DNA of 64,000 nucleotides from positions 48,039 to 112,038 of the forward strand of contig JAUXWQ010000056.1 in the NCBI GenBank assembly GCA_030680235.1, read 5' to 3'. Each line of letters starts with the position of its first letter. Within the stretch, counting starts at the first letter, position 1. Position numbers and translations under genes: made by a program. Origin of the DNA: Coxiellaceae bacterium (GTDB lineage: Bacteria > Pseudomonadota > Gammaproteobacteria > Coxiellales > Coxiellaceae). The notes beneath the pieces are model-generated. The model was not told where the DNA came from. It searched no databases and saw only the letters and a program-made list of their open reading frames with translations. Shown in pieces: positions 8,327 to 17,294 of the stretch.

Positions 8327-10027
8327 ATGTCGACAGCAGTACCGCATATGGAAAACAAGGTTTGGTTACAGCATTACACGCATGGCGTGCCTGAAACAAT
8401 TAATCCCGATATCTTTTCTTCACTTCCTGATTATTTTGAAAAAGCAGTGCGTGATTTTTCAGATCGTCCGATATATACCTGTTTTGGAACAACACTGACT
8501 TATCAAGCCGTAGATCGACTGGCAAATAATATAGCAGCATTTTTGCAGCAAAAATTAGGGTTAAAAAAAGGTGATCGTATTGCATTGATGATGCCGAATA
8601 CTTTGCAATATCCGGTTGCCATTATGGGAGCATTAAGAGCAGGGTTGATTGTTGTTAATGTGAACCCATTGTATACGGCACATGAATTGGCTGAGCAATT
8701 AAAGGATTCTGGCGCACAAACGATTGTTGTTTTAGAAAATTTTGCGAATAAAGTACAAGAGGCTTTGTCGCATACGGACATTAAAAATATTATTATTACT
8801 AAAATTGGTGATTTGCTTGGAACAGTTAAGGGTGCAGTTTTTAATGTTGTATCGCGTTATATTAAGCGGGTTATTCCTTCTTATGAGTTACCCCAGGCGT
8901 TTTTTTTGCAGGATGTATTAAAAAAAGATCCTTCGTTATCATTCATTCCTGTGCCGCTTCAAAATACAGATGTGGCTTTTTTACAGTATACCGGTGGGAC
9001 AACGGGTCGTGCAAAAGGGGCAATGCTTTCTCACCGAAATATTATTTCAAACATCATTCAATGTGCGGTGTGGATTCAGGATGTAAAGGAACAGAATCAT
9101 GGTGTGGTGTTGGCCGCTTTGCCGATGTACCACATTTTTTCTTTGACCGTTTGTGCTTTTAGTATTTTTCCGATGGGGGCGTCATCTTTATTGATTCCAA
9201 ATCCACGGGATTTACCTGCTTTAATGAAGGCAATGAAATCTATTAAGCTGACAATGATCATTGGGTTGAATACCTTATTTAATGCCATGTTAAATCATCC
9301 TCAAATGAAAACGGTAGATTTTTCAAGGCTGAGACTGACTATTTCTGGCGGTATGGCAATGCAAAAACCCGTTGCAGACCGTTGGCAACAGGTAACGGGC
9401 ATTCCTATCTTGCAAGGGTATGGTTTAACAGAATCTAGTCCTGTGATTACCTTATGTCCTGTTTCAATGACGCATTTTACCGGCACCATTGGGTTGCCAG
9501 TATCATCAACTGAGGTGGTGATTCGTGATGAAGCAGGGAATGATTTGGCATTTCATGAAGCGGGTGAAATTTGCGCGAGAGGACCACAAGTCATGCTGGG
9601 TTATTGGCATGCTGATCGTGAGACGCATCAAACCATTGATGATGATGGCTGGTTGCATACGGGCGATATTGGTTATATGGATGAGAATGGATTTGTCTTT
9701 ATTGTCGACCGTAAAAAGGACATGGTGTTGGTGTCTGGATTCAATGTGTATCCCAATGAAGTGGAAGCCGTGTTAGCGGCGCATCCAGGTGTGCAAACAG
9801 TAGCGGTCATTGGTGTGCCCAGTGAGCAGACGGGTGAGGCATTAAAAGCCTTTATCATTAAAAAAGATCCTGCGATAACGCCTAATGAATTAATTGCCTT
9901 TTGTCGTAAGTCACTTACAGGTTACAAAATTCCGAAGCTTATTGAGTTTCGTGATGAGTTGCCTTTATCGCCGGTGGGTAAGGTATTGCGGCGCGAGTTG
10001 CGTGATCTAGAGAAAAAAGAGACGTGA
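8327..10027 (+). CDS. fadD: Long-chain fatty acid-CoA ligase FadD
   Basis: FadD (566 residues; 561 in E. coli) activates imported long-chain fatty acids as acyl-AMP and then acyl-CoA at the inner membrane. The AMP-binding signature YTGGTTGRAKGAMLSH, the GYGLTESSP motif, TGDIGYMDENGF and the DRKKDM-(V)-LVSGFNVYPNEVE block are all intact, and the catalytic Lys in the C-terminal SPVGKVLRREL is present. It lies 77 bp after fadE, giving a fatty-acid use pair. The last codons (GAG ACG TGA) coincide with the start of a palindromic repeat, so the native C-terminus may have been trimmed or replaced by a few residues. Confidence 0.95.
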   Translation: MSTAVPHMENKVWLQHYTHGVPETINPDIFSSLPDYFEKAVRDFSDRPIYTCFGTTLTYQAVDRLANNIAAFLQQKLGLKKGDRIALMMPNTLQYPVAIMGALRAGLIVVNVNPLYTAHELAEQLKDSGAQTIVVLENFANKVQEALSHTDIKNIIITKIGDLLGTVKGAVFNVVSRYIKRVIPSYELPQAFFLQDVLKKDPSLSFIPVPLQNTDVAFLQYTGGTTGRAKGAMLSHRNIISNIIQCAVWIQDVKEQNHGVVLAALPMYHIFSLTVCAFSIFPMGASSLLIPNPRDLPALMKAMKSIKLTMIIGLNTLFNAMLNHPQMKTVDFSRLRLTISGGMAMQKPVADRWQQVTGIPILQGYGLTESSPVITLCPVSMTHFTGTIGLPVSSTEVVIRDEAGNDLAFHEAGEICARGPQVMLGYWHADRETHQTIDDDGWLHTGDIGYMDENGFVFIVDRKKDMVLVSGFNVYPNEVEAVLAAHPGVQTVAVIGVPSEQTGEALKAFIIKKDPAITPNELIAFCRKSLTGYKIPKLIEFRDELPLSPVGKVLRRELRDLEKKET

Positions 10028-10058
10028 TAAATCGTGAGACGCGATTTATCGCGTCTCA
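10019..10058. repeat. Family-2 palindrome (GAGACGCGAT) at the fadD stop
   Basis: The run GAGACGTGATAAATCG is followed by a perfect palindrome at 10035-10058 (TGAGACGCGA, TTTA centre, TCGCGTCTCA). The fadD stop codon is inside the repeat. Further members lie at 10349-10480, 21784-21809 and 26151-26178. Confidence 0.8.
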
Positions 10059-10087
10059 TTACCCTAATGCTCACGTTTTTCAAACAT

Positions 10088-10292
10088 AAAACGTGATAAA
10101 TATCCAGCAATTCCCCATGAACAAAAAATTTTCATCTTTTGGCGATCTTGAACGATAATTTGTCTCGAAAATGCTCAGGTACTTCATGTACATTCCGCTT
10201 TTCTCAACAAATTATCGTTCAACCTCGCCTAAAATCTGAAAATTAGCGGTTTTTCAGATATTCGCGGGGAATTGCTGATAAATATCACGTTT
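10088..10292. repeat. MITE-like 205-bp hairpin element (family 3)
   Basis: Outer inverted repeats (10088-10115 and 10266-10292, ending AAACGTGAT / ATCACGTTT) enclose an inner stem GAACGATAATTTGT / ACAAATTATCGTTC with a GTAC-containing loop. The inner part and right side recur in reverse orientation at 63845-64000. The element has no ORF of its own and fills the space between fadD and the oligopeptidase gene. Confidence 0.8.
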
Positions 10293-10348
10293 CATTAACG
10301 AATGCTTACATCCGCTGTATGCTATTCATCTTTTTCCAAATAAATTTT

Positions 10349-10480
10349 GCAAAGAGACGCGATAAATCGACGTCTCTGCCCACCGCGATCTCGCTGTAGC
10401 GCTGAGGTATCCCCACAAATATTTTTATTTGTGGAGATACCTCAGCGCTGTAGAGACGGCGATTTATCGCGTCTCTTTGC
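10349..10480. repeat. Nested family-2 palindrome at the 3' end of the oligopeptidase gene
   Basis: The outer arms are GCAAAGAGACGCGATAAATCG and its complement; the inner arms are AGCGCTGAGGTATC-x-CCACAAAT and its complement around a short AT centre. The whole is about 132 bp and nearly perfectly self-complementary. The stop codon of the minus-strand oligopeptidase gene (10442-10444) lies at an inner-arm end, so the last 13 or so residues are repeat-encoded. Confidence 0.88.
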
Positions 10481-12637
10481 AGCATACGCATCCCGTTTTT
10501 CCAATCGTCTATGCGGCGCATGTCTTTCATGTGCTTGAAAAAACCCTGCGGTACTTCCGTTGTTTTCTTCGCGTTGTCGTTTTCGTTCACGTTGTGCAGG
10601 AGCTAACAATCGCAGATGCCAGTAGGTATAAACACGCATACATTCCTCAAAAGAAGTACCCGTATGTCCGCCTCCCTTTTTTTCATAATAAAAAACGGGT
10701 TTTTTTAATTGTTCTAGTTGATGGGTCATTGCACGCGCATGATAAGGGTGCACGCGATCATCTGTTTTTGAGGATTGCATAAAAATTTTGGGATAGTTTT
10801 TTTGGGTGTCAAGATTATGTAGTGGAGAATATTTTGCGAGTATAGAGTGCATTGCTGGATCATCAGGGTTCCCATATTCTGCTACCCAACTTTGGCCAGC
10901 AAAAAGCTGATGGTAATGGAGCATATCCAGTACAGCAACATCGCAAAAAACAGCGCCGAATAATGCTGGGCGTTGTGTCATGCAGGCAGCAACTAATAAT
11001 CCCCCATTGCTTTCGCCTTGAATGCCTAAGTAAGCAGGGCTTGTTATTTTTAGATTAATTAAGTCTTCAGCGACTGCTATAAAATCATCAAAACTATTTT
11101 GTTTATATTGATTCGATCCCATTTTATGCCATTCTGATCCAAATTCACCACCACCCCGAATATGTGCATGAACATAAACAAAGCCCTTTTCTAGCAGCGC
11201 TACTACTTTTGATCTTAAATAACTTGGATTTAAATAGTCTTCAAAGCCGCCATAGCCTCTTAAGATCGTCGGATTTAATCCATTCAAGGGTAGATTTTTC
11301 TTTGTTACGATATGATAAGGAATTTTTGTACCATCTTTGCTGATTGCCGCTAAGCGACGTACAAAATAACGTGATGCATCAAAATAAGGGGTTCCAGATT
11401 TTAATAATGCCAGAGTAGAATTTTTTGAATCATAAGCATAAAGTGTTTTTGGCTGTAGAAATGTTTCAAAATGAAAAAACATTTTTTCATCTTCATCAAT
11501 AAACAAAGGGGTGGCGAAACTATACGCTTTCGGTAGCGGTATTTCCTTCTGACGAATACTTTTTGAAGAAGGCATTAACAAGCATATTTGCATTTGAAGA
11601 TTATTGAGCACAAAAACATACACATTATTATTGCTACAAAAAATGGTTTCAATTTTGTTCTGAGCATCTGCTTGATACCACAATCTGAGATTCAATGCGT
11701 TAGGCTGTAATCGTGGATTCTGCCTGAATTTTTTTAAATCTAAACCAATGATGGCATTTTTTTTAAAGACGATTTTATCAACAACCCAGTCAGAATGGAG
11801 TTGAATCAATGCGGTATTTTGATAGATATCGACGAGCTGTGCATCAGTGGGTATAGGCAGCTTATTGTAATGTCTTGGATTTTTTTTTGAGACAAGATGA
11901 AATTCACTGTGATAAAAATCCATATGATTGACATAAAATAAATAACGATTTTTTCCATTGTACCAAGCTAGGCTGATGGTCATCATGTGTGAGGGGTCAA
12001 TTTCAAACACAGTGACTGCCTCTTGCAGACATTTATTTCGATTTAATAGTCGGATACTGCGTGGATAATTGGCATGAGTAAGAGAATTTTCGCCACAGTC
12101 TGTTGCAACCAATAAACTATTGCGTGAATACCAGGTAATATCTGAACGTGCCTTTGGGAGTGAAAAGCCATTGCTAACAAATTTTTTGGTTTTAATATTA
12201 AATTCGTAAGCTAAAAAAGCATCAGAGCCAGCTTCTGAAAATCCTATTATGCTGACTATTTTTCCGTTAAATTCGCTCTCATATATTTTGGAAAATGCCA
12301 AGTCCACATTTTTTTCTTTTGCAAAAGCATCTATATCTAATACCGTTTCCCATTCTGGATTTTCAGAAAGATAAGATTTTTTATCAATTTCTTGTAATAG
12401 ACCTTTAGGGTGATTTTTATCAGTGAATATTCTTTGATAAAAGCCACTTTCGCTTAGCCATATGTCATCAATGACTTTATTTTTTTTTATGGTTAGCTGA
12501 CATTCTCTGTAAAGCTTTCGAAAAGTAGCTGTTTTATCAAGGTGTGTGCGTGTATTTTTATTGTGACTGCGGACCCATTGCTGTGCGGTTTTGCTAGTAA
12601 CTTCTTGAAGTTCCGAGATAGCTTCAATCGTTCGCAT
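10442..12637 (-). CDS. Prolyl oligopeptidase family serine peptidase (S9A)
   Basis: This 731-residue protein has an N-terminal seven-bladed propeller-type region and a C-terminal alpha/beta hydrolase. The catalytic triad is visible: Ser543 in GESNGG, Asp627 in DDRVHP and His658 in GGGHTG. RGYGGF and RGGGEFGSEWH, typical of S9A, are also present. S9A enzymes cut short peptides after proline; no signal peptide is seen, so it is probably cytoplasmic. The catalytic domain should end near residue 685. The remaining roughly 45 residues are strongly basic, and the final 13 are encoded by a palindromic repeat, so the tail looks acquired. It follows the 383-residue accessory ORF by 44 bp and is probably cotranscribed with it. 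Confidence 0.9.
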   Translation of the reverse strand: MRTIEAISELQEVTSKTAQQWVRSHNKNTRTHLDKTATFRKLYRECQLTIKKNKVIDDIWLSESGFYQRIFTDKNHPKGLLQEIDKKSYLSENPEWETVLDIDAFAKEKNVDLAFSKIYESEFNGKIVSIIGFSEAGSDAFLAYEFNIKTKKFVSNGFSLPKARSDITWYSRNSLLVATDCGENSLTHANYPRSIRLLNRNKCLQEAVTVFEIDPSHMMTISLAWYNGKNRYLFYVNHMDFYHSEFHLVSKKNPRHYNKLPIPTDAQLVDIYQNTALIQLHSDWVVDKIVFKKNAIIGLDLKKFRQNPRLQPNALNLRLWYQADAQNKIETIFCSNNNVYVFVLNNLQMQICLLMPSSKSIRQKEIPLPKAYSFATPLFIDEDEKMFFHFETFLQPKTLYAYDSKNSTLALLKSGTPYFDASRYFVRRLAAISKDGTKIPYHIVTKKNLPLNGLNPTILRGYGGFEDYLNPSYLRSKVVALLEKGFVYVHAHIRGGGEFGSEWHKMGSNQYKQNSFDDFIAVAEDLINLKITSPAYLGIQGESNGGLLVAACMTQRPALFGAVFCDVAVLDMLHYHQLFAGQSWVAEYGNPDDPAMHSILAKYSPLHNLDTQKNYPKIFMQSSKTDDRVHPYHARAMTHQLEQLKKPVFYYEKKGGGHTGTSFEECMRVYTYWHLRLLAPAQRERKRQREENNGSTAGFFQAHERHAPHRRLEKRDAYAAKRRDKSPSLQR

Positions 12638-12681
12638 AACACCTTCCTTGTGTTAATCAAAACTGAATCCATAAAATTTGG

Positions 12682-13833
12682 CTAGCGTCTTGCGTACTTG
12701 CGCGGTGGTTCATTTGTTTCGCTATCTGATGAATCATCATTGCTGGACGATGAACGAGAAGATAATGAAGTATTACTCGAAAAAAAACTGCTGCTGTTGC
12801 TTGATGACATGGAGGAGCTTGTACTGCTAAGTGTGGGTGAAGTGGGTGGAGATGCATTTGCGAGGTCATTGATTTTTTCTAGCAGACCCTGGAATTTTTT
12901 TTGCGACTTTTGGAATTCTTTAAATAGTATTTCTTGACCGAACTGGATTTCATTTATTAGTACATCTAGAGCAAAGCAATTGGAAGGAAGTTTTATTTTT
13001 TTTTGATAATCAATTAATGCTTGTGTTGTGTCTAAGATAATCGTTAAAAGCGCTGTTTGTCGATCTGTTTCTTTAATTTGTTTTGTGTGTTTTTTGTAAT
13101 CTACCCAGGCGGCAACAATTTCCTTCTGTAAGTTTTTAGTGCTAATTGTTTTTTGCTCAAGTAGTAAAAGTTGTGTTGTAAAATCATTAATGGCGGCTTC
13201 TTGATTTTGCCACATTCTTTGAATGTCTGGGTCTTCAAGTTCTGTTAAGCGCGACACTTCTTGGGCAAGTGCTTGTTGAACATGTGGTCTCGTGAGCGTT
13301 CGATTCTCGTGTAGCCAAGCAGTGACTGACTCTCTATCGCCTATGACATCGTTTGGGACTAATGAGGTGATCGACTCGTGCGCATTCAGTGCAACAGTTG
13401 CACATATGTTCATCAAAACAGCGCGTTGTGATGCGCCGCCGTCTCTATTGGTTGAAATATTAGCAATAAATTCACCCATAAGATCCGCGCGTGTCGCGCC
13501 ATCAATTTGTGATGCGTCTGCAGGTGCAATTTGACTTGCAAAATAATTAATAGACGTGGACATCTCATTTAGTTGTTGTGAAAATGTTTCTGTCATTGTT
13601 GTAATGTCATTCCAAATGACGGTGAGTCGAGCAGTATACTCTGGAGATTGTAAGTTTTTATAGGTTTCTTTTACTTGAATGAGTGTGTTACGTGCGTTTA
13701 CAAGTATTGCACGCAATGCTTCTTTTGCTTTTGGGTTTTTAATAAATATATATTTATAACGATCCAGTTTGCAAAGTGCATCATCAATTTTTTGAATGAG
13801 GGATTTTTCAGGTTCGATAAAGGCGGATCGCAT
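12682..13833 (-). CDS. Unrecognised helical protein with Ser-rich tail; effector candidate
   Basis: No family is recognised for this 383-residue protein. It is predicted to be almost entirely helical, without signal peptide or membrane segment. The last 60 residues are an extreme low-complexity Ser tract ending in an acidic stretch and a basic KYARR terminus. A motif near residue 148 (VALNAHES-x-TS) resembles VALNAHDIFTN near residue 105 of the 365-residue ORF at 19237, suggesting distant relatedness. The ATG has AAGGAG at good spacing. The coding strand, length and tail resemble other accessory ORFs here. No TTAA-N7-TTAA box is visible upstream, so the Dot/Icm substrate assignment rests only on composition and context. 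Confidence 0.6.
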   Translation of the reverse strand: MRSAFIEPEKSLIQKIDDALCKLDRYKYIFIKNPKAKEALRAILVNARNTLIQVKETYKNLQSPEYTARLTVIWNDITTMTETFSQQLNEMSTSINYFASQIAPADASQIDGATRADLMGEFIANISTNRDGGASQRAVLMNICATVALNAHESITSLVPNDVIGDRESVTAWLHENRTLTRPHVQQALAQEVSRLTELEDPDIQRMWQNQEAAINDFTTQLLLLEQKTISTKNLQKEIVAAWVDYKKHTKQIKETDRQTALLTIILDTTQALIDYQKKIKLPSNCFALDVLINEIQFGQEILFKEFQKSQKKFQGLLEKINDLANASPPTSPTLSSTSSSMSSSNSSSFFSSNTSLSSRSSSSNDDSSDSETNEPPRKYARR

Positions 13834-13941
13834 ATTTTCACTCCTTGAAAAAACAGTTACCTATTCCAACAAAAATAATCAACGAAAGCAAATGAATTTT
13901 AGAAGGCTAAAGAAGTAGATCACTCTTTGGTTTTTAGGACA

Positions 13942-14101
13942 TGGCTTCATTACGATGTAGGAAATACGCATTAGATTAAAGTGTCCGTGTCAGGGATCAG
14001 TGTCAGTACGCGCATAATACTGACACTGATCTCTGGCGCTGACACTTCAGAAGATAACGTAACTGCTGAGTTCGCTACTTTTTTACATCGTAACGAAGCC
14101 A
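13942..14101. repeat. 160-bp nested palindrome between two accessory genes
   Basis: The outer arms TGGCTTCATTACGATGTA (13942-13959) and TACATCGTAACGAAGCCA (14084-14101) differ at one pair. Within them, arms containing GATCAGTGTCAGTA (13994-14007) and TACTGACACTGATC (14018-14031) form a second stem whose flanks also pair. The 350 bp between the 383- and 987-residue ORFs hold nothing else I can recognise. Confidence 0.85.
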
Positions 14102-14183
14102 CGCCTAGTTTTTAAAAACAATAAAGTATCCGCTTTTTACTTTAAAGTTAATTCGTACGCGTTCCTAGGGCGGCTATCTGAAA

Positions 14184-17147
14184 TTACATGTCTAATAATC
14201 GCCGAATTTCATCATCCGTCTCTGAATGGTCGGGTTCGGATCGCATACGTTTATGATCCTGGGGATTGCGCCACAGTCCACCGTCCGTAACACTGAAGTT
14301 ATATTTCTCCTCGTATTGACTGCGTTTTTGATTTAAAAAAACATTTATTTTTTCAGCATCAGATAATGCTTCTGGGCAATGTGGAATTTCACCCGTTTCA
14401 TTTTTAGCGTATAAAAACATATATATTGTTCGGGGGGTTAAATGTTTTTCAAAAAAAGACAAGGTGTTTACAACAGTATCATAGGAACCAGACTTTGCGG
14501 AAAGATGAAATAATGTATTTTGGTTGTCACAAAGTGTATGCGCCTGTGTAATAATATCTTTTTGATAGAGCTCGCACAGTGTTGCGCTATTAACGCGTGC
14601 TTCGAGTATCTTTACGAGCAAATCAACATTGTTTTTTGTAATGATTTTGTCATTGGTAGTTTTGCCCGATAATCCACAAAGTAGATGGACTAACCCCCAT
14701 TTTTTTTTCAGCATTAAAATAATTGCCTGTGCTTCAATTATTTCTTTTGGAAAATGCGCATCATTTTCAAGATTGCAGAGCCGTAATAGTACCTTTTCAG
14801 AAGCATTTTTAACCGCTTCTATAAAAACCATTTCTATTAATTCGCGAGCAAAAACAGGTTGTTGTATCAGCATGATATATTTTTCAAGTATAGCCCAGCG
14901 ATGGATACTACCCTCGTAAGTATGCGCTATAAACAATATTGCATCGTAAGCTGTTTTTTGAGCAAGATGGGGTGATTGCAGAAAGCGCTCTATTTTTTCT
15001 GATACGCCTTCATCAACATAACGTTTAATGATCGCGAGTATGGCTTCATTCGATGGGGGAATGACTGACAAAGCCCATTCTCTAAATTCAGTGTTGTCTA
15101 TCGATATAATGGCATCAAGCACATGGCTTTCATGGCCAAATGAGTTGTGAAAAAGAGTTGCGATGAACACATCATCTTCTTTCAAAGCATAGCGTATTAT
15201 TTCTTTCAGGTAGTCTGTATTGTTTGATGCTTGTAAGCATTCCTGCAGTATTCGAATTTTATTTTCAACGGTGTCGCTCATTGTGCATAATATGCGGTTG
15301 AGTGTAGTAGGATAGTCAAACCCATTTTGCTTGGCCCAGAGAAAACTTTTTTCAAGTATCAGATTTTTTAATGCATAGCTTCCATGGGGGTAATCGATTG
15401 TCAATAATAAATGCGGAATAAGTCGCTTTATTAAATTCACGAAACTTAATTGTGAGCAAGCTATTTGTTGAAGAATATAGTAATCAATTTTTTCAGATAA
15501 ATAATCATCAATGGCATGGTCAATATTTTCAGCATAGCTTGCTAATTTTTTTTCGAAAAGAGGCGACAGTTGATGGTCGATGGTTTGGAGCACACTGTCG
15601 TAACTATCATGCAATTCATTTCCAATCTCGAAAAGATATTCGCCAATAAAATCAATTACCCTTTGATGGCATTCCAATAAATTTTTATTTTTTAATTTTT
15701 TGGAGAGTGAAACAAGAAATGGAATATGATACGTATTTTTATTGTTTACGTCTGAGAGCAGCTGCATAACGGCGTTATCAATTATTTCAGTGGGGAGACT
15801 GAATACGCCTTTAACATGGATATAAAATGGGTTGCTTTCGACGAGCGCAATGAGGTCTTTTTGTAACGGCGCTTCTTCTGGATAGCGCATACTGCCATCA
15901 TTTGAATTTATTGAAAAGGCGCTTCTTGTAGTCGCACCAAAATGATCAAATTGATAGGAGTAAGCCAATCCGATTTGTGCAAGCAGCGCATAAGCTTGGA
16001 GATAGCTTATTTCACCACTGAGGGCTTTGCTGGGTAATTCATTTAAAATAGTGTCTTTAAAAGGAGATTTTAGGAGTGTTAAAAGTGCGTTGCTATAGGC
16101 TTCTTCTGAGGAAGAGAGTAGTGTTTTAATAAATTCAAAGCCAAAAAGTTGTAATAAAATGAGGGCGTGCTGAGGAAGAATGGCGGATTCCATCTCATCT
16201 TCTGAACTATCATCGGGGGGTAACAAGGGTCTTTGATGTGCAAAAAGTGTGCCCTTGACATTGTAAGATTCATGCTGTGAGTGAGCACGGCTCGTGTGAC
16301 CGCGTTCAAAGGCAATGATTGAAATACGATTTTGTACAGCAGGTTTTGTTAAGTCGAGAATCTCATCTAAAAATTCATAGGCTTCGATTTTACCGATTTC
16401 TTTCATGCCAAGGGCGCTGTATTCTACAGTACCATTGTTGTTTCTAATGTAAATGACAGCTCTCTCGCTTGGCATTGGAATAAGTGCTGCTGTCAGAATA
16501 AAAATATGTTTTACAGGTGGATTATTTGTAAATCCTTGTGATAAACAAGGTGTGGTGTTTGTCATCATTAAAAAAGAATTTGTGCTATTTTGAGAGAATT
16601 TTTTTATTAAGTCATAAGTGTGTGTTAAGGTTGATAAATCCCAGGAATGATAATTAAAAAGCTGACGTAAGAGAGCAGATGCTTTGATGATGTGAGGGTT
16701 GACTTGTCGTATTAATAGCCAGCAAATAAATCCTGCAAATTGATAGGGTTCATGTAAGTAGGCCTTCCCGAGCATGATTATTTCTTCATAAGGGAAATTA
16801 TTTGTTATTTCTTCATCGGTGTTTGTTTTTATTTTTAGTGGAATGGTTTGATTTAACAATAAATACCAGCAGCACATCGCTTTTTCTTCAGAAGCTTCAT
16901 TTTCGTCTTGCTGTATAAAATAATAAGCGAGATCTTTAAAACAATTGAATGAGGTTCGCCAATTCTCAGGCAATGCCGGATGTGTAGTAATAAAAGAGTG
17001 TGCGTGTCTTAAGTTTTGAAGGATTGGCTGCTTTTCCGCTAGTTCCATTGAGGAGGCTGCGGTGAGTTGTATTTCACGACGCAGACTTTCTGCGCTGTGC
17101 GATGCAATGATGTCAGCGAGTTTGGTGAGGGAATATTGATAGCGCAT
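14184..17147 (-). CDS. Large unrecognised helical-repeat protein; effector candidate
   Basis: This 987-residue protein is unlike any family I can name. It is rich in amphipathic helices throughout, as expected of an alpha-solenoid, and has no signal peptide or clear membrane span. Near residue 890 the segment TLFHLSAKSGSYDTVV followed by LYAKNETGEIP reads as one or two degenerate ankyrin repeats. A Ser/Asp/Glu linker (DDSSEDEMES) splits the N-terminal third from the rest. The C-terminus ends SETDDEIRRLLDM, with an acidic block and hydrophobic residues near the end, which fits a Dot/Icm secretion signal. AAAGGT precedes the ATG. The gene is divergent from ispG by 147 bp. Existence is certain; effector status is inference. 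Confidence 0.65.
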   Translation of the reverse strand: MRYQYSLTKLADIIASHSAESLRREIQLTAASSMELAEKQPILQNLRHAHSFITTHPALPENWRTSFNCFKDLAYYFIQQDENEASEEKAMCCWYLLLNQTIPLKIKTNTDEEITNNFPYEEIIMLGKAYLHEPYQFAGFICWLLIRQVNPHIIKASALLRQLFNYHSWDLSTLTHTYDLIKKFSQNSTNSFLMMTNTTPCLSQGFTNNPPVKHIFILTAALIPMPSERAVIYIRNNNGTVEYSALGMKEIGKIEAYEFLDEILDLTKPAVQNRISIIAFERGHTSRAHSQHESYNVKGTLFAHQRPLLPPDDSSEDEMESAILPQHALILLQLFGFEFIKTLLSSSEEAYSNALLTLLKSPFKDTILNELPSKALSGEISYLQAYALLAQIGLAYSYQFDHFGATTRSAFSINSNDGSMRYPEEAPLQKDLIALVESNPFYIHVKGVFSLPTEIIDNAVMQLLSDVNNKNTYHIPFLVSLSKKLKNKNLLECHQRVIDFIGEYLFEIGNELHDSYDSVLQTIDHQLSPLFEKKLASYAENIDHAIDDYLSEKIDYYILQQIACSQLSFVNLIKRLIPHLLLTIDYPHGSYALKNLILEKSFLWAKQNGFDYPTTLNRILCTMSDTVENKIRILQECLQASNNTDYLKEIIRYALKEDDVFIATLFHNSFGHESHVLDAIISIDNTEFREWALSVIPPSNEAILAIIKRYVDEGVSEKIERFLQSPHLAQKTAYDAILFIAHTYEGSIHRWAILEKYIMLIQQPVFARELIEMVFIEAVKNASEKVLLRLCNLENDAHFPKEIIEAQAIILMLKKKWGLVHLLCGLSGKTTNDKIITKNNVDLLVKILEARVNSATLCELYQKDIITQAHTLCDNQNTLFHLSAKSGSYDTVVNTLSFFEKHLTPRTIYMFLYAKNETGEIPHCPEALSDAEKINVFLNQKRSQYEEKYNFSVTDGGLWRNPQDHKRMRSEPDHSETDDEIRRLLDM

Positions 17148-17294
17148 ATCGTAACCTTTCTGAGGGTGATGCCATTATCTGAGAGTGTAAACGTCAGTTT
17201 TAGCGCTGTCACTTTTAATTGTGACCGCACGAGGTATAGCCCTTCCCCCCTATCGCGTATATAATCCGACCACTTTATTGTTGCGAGAATTTCC

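Noticed and set aside
10088..10292. Family-3 element considered as a riboswitch or structured small RNA
   Set aside because: Its presence in opposite orientations at unrelated genes fits a mobile palindrome better; no known riboswitch core is seen.
10306..10590. Minus-strand 94-codon ORF across the nested palindrome
   Set aside because: It is made of repeat sequence and overlaps the end of the oligopeptidase gene in another frame; no sign of coding.
17171..17230. PmrA-type box upstream of the 987-residue ORF
   Set aside because: Only one ATTAAA is present, with no second half-site at 5 bp and a poor -10.
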